64,000 nucleotides of DNA. It comes from Catenibacillus scindens (GTDB lineage: Bacteria; Bacillota; Clostridia; Lachnospirales; Lachnospiraceae). Shown here piece by piece: positions 62,014 through 64,000 of this stretch (positions within the stretch are counted from its first letter, which is position 1; every line of letters begins with the position of its first letter). Made by a program: the position numbers and the translations under genes. The notes under the pieces are model-generated. The model ran no database searches and was not told the origin of the DNA. It worked only from the letters and a program-made list of their open reading frames with translations. The DNA lies in contig NZ_JACHFW010000005.1 of NCBI RefSeq assembly GCF_014202115.1, positions 62,001 to 126,000 of the forward strand, written 5' to 3'.

Positions 62014-62396
62014 TGTAAAAAACTCCCCACAGTGTCCAAAAGGGCTAAAAGCACCGGCATACTCATGACAAGGATCGTCAGTTTTCCCGCGATTTCGATC
62101 TGTGAAGCGATAGTCTGATACCCGGCGTCTTTGCACAGGGACGCGGAAAATTCACAGAGGTAGGAAACGCCGATGATCTTTATAAGAATGCCGATATACT
62201 GGGGATTGACGGAAATATAGCTGCCGATCTGGCGGATCACCTGGATCATCGTATCCAGCTTCACCAGGATAAAGGTAAAAATAATGCCCCCGGCGGCCAG
62301 GCTTAACATGGTGGAATACTCTCCCCTGACCGGTTTCAGGCTCAGGGCCAGTATGGCCGCGCAGATCCCCAGGACCGCCGCTTTAAATAAAGTCAT
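62010..62396 (-). CDS. spoIIIAD: Stage III sporulation protein AD
   Basis: Small membrane protein with about four helices; family features FKAAVLGICAAILALSLK and IKIIGVSYLCEFSASLCKDAG. 128 residues. Confidence 0.94.
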   Translation of the reverse strand: MTLFKAAVLGICAAILALSLKPVRGEYSTMLSLAAGGIIFTFILVKLDTMIQVIRQIGSYISVNPQYIGILIKIIGVSYLCEFSASLCKDAGYQTIASQIEIAGKLTILVMSMPVLLALLDTVGSFLQ

Positions 62397-62408
62397 CCCA
62401 TCACCTGC

Positions 62409-62603
62409 CTATAACGCGAAAAGAGAACGAATGGTTTCAAAAAGCTGATAAATATAAGGAACGATCCACAAAAGGACCAGGATCAGACCAGCCAGACTAA
62501 TCATAAAGGCATGCTCGTCCCGCCCGGAATGCTTTAATACCTGTCCGAGGATCGTTACCAGAATGCCCACAGCGGCAATTTTAAAGATTAAGCTGATGGT
62601 CAT
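62409..62603 (-). CDS. spoIIIAC: Stage III sporulation protein AC
   Basis: Tiny two-helix membrane protein of 64 residues; FKIAAVGILVTILGQVLKHSGRDEHAFMISLAG is typical. Confidence 0.94.
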   Translation of the reverse strand: MTISLIFKIAAVGILVTILGQVLKHSGRDEHAFMISLAGLILVLLWIVPYIYQLFETIRSLFAL

Positions 62604-62623
62604 AGAATCCCTCCCCGATCACT

Positions 62624-63166
62624 TCAGATAAAAAGGATCACAACAAAAATGCCTCCGATGACCCACAGACCGCCGTATACTTTTTTCTGGCTATCAATGG
62701 TTTCCCCCAGGCCGGCAATACGTTTTTCCAGATCTGAGGCGAACAGATCCAACACTGAAAGCTGCATCTGAACATCGTGACTTCCAAGCATTTCACCAAG
62801 TCTTTTCACCAGACGCACATCTCCCGGATTCAGCGGGCCTCCTATAAAACAGACGTCAGCCTGCGCGTTCCACACACTGGCCAGTGACTGGCCATGTCCC
62901 TTTTTCAGGGACCGGCTCACGCTCTCAAAAAAATCTCTGTAAACCGGGCCTGATCTTTGGGCCATGCCCTCTAAGATCACCGGGAGCGTCTCGGACATGC
63001 ACCGTATTTCCCCGGCCATGGCAAGGGTCAGCCTTTGAAGCTCCCTAAGGGCCCCAAGGCGGCGGCTCATGCCCCGGCACACAAAAAAGCCCATGCCCCA
63101 ACACCCCGTTAAAACACACAATGCCCCGCCTATTTTAAGAGCGAAGCAGATTACATCCAAAGGCAT
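62624..63166 (-). CDS. spoIIIAB: Stage III sporulation protein AB
   Basis: GspF-like membrane protein with helices at both ends and soluble helical middle (LGALRELQRLTLAMAGEIRCM). ATG 63166 lies inside the spoIIIAA end (32-nt overlap), suggesting coupled translation. 180 residues. Confidence 0.93.
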   Translation of the reverse strand: MPLDVICFALKIGGALCVLTGCWGMGFFVCRGMSRRLGALRELQRLTLAMAGEIRCMSETLPVILEGMAQRSGPVYRDFFESVSRSLKKGHGQSLASVWNAQADVCFIGGPLNPGDVRLVKRLGEMLGSHDVQMQLSVLDLFASDLEKRIAGLGETIDSQKKVYGGLWVIGGIFVVILFI

Positions 63167-64000
63167 CAAACACCGCCCCTATACATCCTGCCCTGGACAG
63201 ATCCCCAAGCACCACATACCGCTCAAAAAGCCGCTCCTCCACAAGGCGGCGCAGCACCGGGCGGCTGCGCAGATCGTCCACCGAACTGCCGTGGACGGTG
63301 GCGATAAGTTTGCATCCGCAGTTGATCACATACTCAATGGCTTCCAGATCTTTCCTGCTCCCAACCTCATCCACAGCCACCACCTGGGGGGACATGGAAC
63401 GGATGAGCATCATCATGCCGTCGGCTTTTGGACAGCAGTCCAAAACATCGGTGCGTATACCCACATCATTTTGGGGAATCCCCATATAGCAGGCCGCGAT
63501 CTCCGACCGCTCATCTACAACGCCCACGTTGATCCCGTCCGGGCTCTGGGAAATCTGCCGGATAATATCTCTCAATAAAGTTGTTTTGCCACATCTTGGC
63601 GGGGATATAATAAGAGTATGATAAACGGTTCCCCCGTCTTTGATCAGGGGCATAACCGGATCGGCGCACCCCTGGATCTGGTGGGACAGCCGTATGTTGA
63701 TAAAAGAAATGTATTTAATATTTTTTATTTTTCCGTCTTCTAAGACAATCTTTCCTGCAATGCCTACCCTGTGTCCGCCCTGGATAGTAATAAATCCCTG
63801 GCGTATTTCATCTTCGTAGGCGTAGAGGGAGTAATCGCTGATATACTCCATGGTCTCCCGGATCTGGCTGGAACTGACAATCACCGCTTTATCCGCGTCT
63901 TTTTTAAGGAGTCCATCCCAGGTAACAAATGTTTCTTTATGGTCGTAAACCACCATCAGGGGACTGTTGACCCTAAGACGTATCTCCTGCATTTTTTCCA
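63135..64000 (-). CDS. spoIIIAA: Stage III sporulation protein AA, ATPase (N-terminus outside window)
   Basis: Secretion-type ATPase that powers the channel. Visible part has the family sequence EIRLRVNSPLMVV, GHRVGIAGKIV, Walker A PPRCGKTTLLRD and Walker B VVAVDEVGSRKDLEAI. The frame stays open to the window edge (Glu-Lys before Met), and the missing 20-40 residues precede base 64000 on the minus strand. Confidence 0.95.
   Translation of the reverse strand, partial: EKMQEIRLRVNSPLMVVYDHKETFVTWDGLLKKDADKAVIVSSSQIRETMEYISDYSLYAYEDEIRQGFITIQGGHRVGIAGKIVLEDGKIKNIKYISFINIRLSHQIQGCADPVMPLIKDGGTVYHTLIISPPRCGKTTLLRDIIRQISQSPDGINVGVVDERSEIAACYMGIPQNDVGIRTDVLDCCPKADGMMMLIRSMSPQVVAVDEVGSRKDLEAIEYVINCGCKLIATVHGSSVDDLRSRPVLRRLVEERLFERYVVLGDLSRAGCIGAVFDAFGCNLLRS

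Noticed and set aside
1-64000. Defence islands, prophage, integrases, tRNA or rRNA genes
   Set aside because: No recombinase, restriction, toxin-antitoxin or structural RNA signature was recognised in the coding or intergenic regions.

Overview
The window reads as chromosomal DNA of an endospore-forming Clostridia species, most likely a member of the Lachnospiraceae. The basis is the gene content (spo0A, spoIVB, a complete spoIIIA operon, spoVD), Firmicutes-type gene order, typical AGGAGG ribosome binding sites, sigma-A promoters of the TTGaca-N17-TATAAT type, and moderate GC. The genus cannot be fixed from the sequence alone. No rRNA, tRNA, CRISPR array, prophage or insertion sequence was seen. 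Nearly everything is core gene content; the unusual material lies in the intergenic regions and in one regulator/cell-wall-enzyme pair.

Layout. (1) 1-13567, minus strand: the division and cell wall (dcw) cluster, in transcription order mraZ, rsmH, ftsL, a division PBP, spoVD, mraY, murD, ftsW/spoVE, murA, ftsQ and ftsZ (cut by the window edge). It starts from a strong promoter followed by five tandem 10-bp repeats that look like the MraZ autoregulatory operator. A second promoter lies before mraY and a third before ftsZ. (2) 13568-17100, plus strand: ychF, then a helix-turn-helix regulator with a large unrecognised C-terminal region. (3) 17117-31637, minus strand: a secreted NlpC/P60 peptidase with four DUF4214-like repeats, then a long run transcribed as priA, def, fmt, yugP, rsmB, rlmN, prpC, prkC, rsgA, rpe, thiN. 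(4) 31.8-35.7 kb: a class I glutamine amidotransferase, pyrF and an ABC-F ATPase. (5) 35.7-40.1 kb: yicC-remA-gmk-rpoZ, divergent from rqcH. (6) 40.0-45.2 kb: lysR, divergent from marR and a heterodimeric ABC exporter. (7) 45.3-64 kb, minus strand: glgA, spo0A, spoIVB, recN, argR, nadK, tlyA, dxs, ispA, xseB, xseA, nusB, asp23 and spoIIIAH to spoIIIAA (cut by the right edge).

How the parts relate. The dcw genes make and export lipid II, build the division ring and cross-link septal wall. PrkC with PASTA domains and its phosphatase PrpC sense wall state. The sporulation genes supply the master regulator, the SigK-checkpoint protease and the channel joining mother cell to forespore. The priA run links primosome restart, N-terminal formyl-Met handling and ribosome maturation.

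The most interesting signals are these. A 12-bp-spaced GAGGACA direct repeat occurs only upstream of the orphan HTH regulator and upstream of the neighbouring NlpC/DUF4214 gene, just before each predicted promoter, suggesting a small undescribed regulon. Several families of short intergenic palindromes are dispersed through the window, and one copy supplies the stop codon of that same regulator. The marR/lysR intergenic region carries overlapping divergent promoters with two separate inverted repeats. All functional statements rest on motif recognition by eye; no database search was run.
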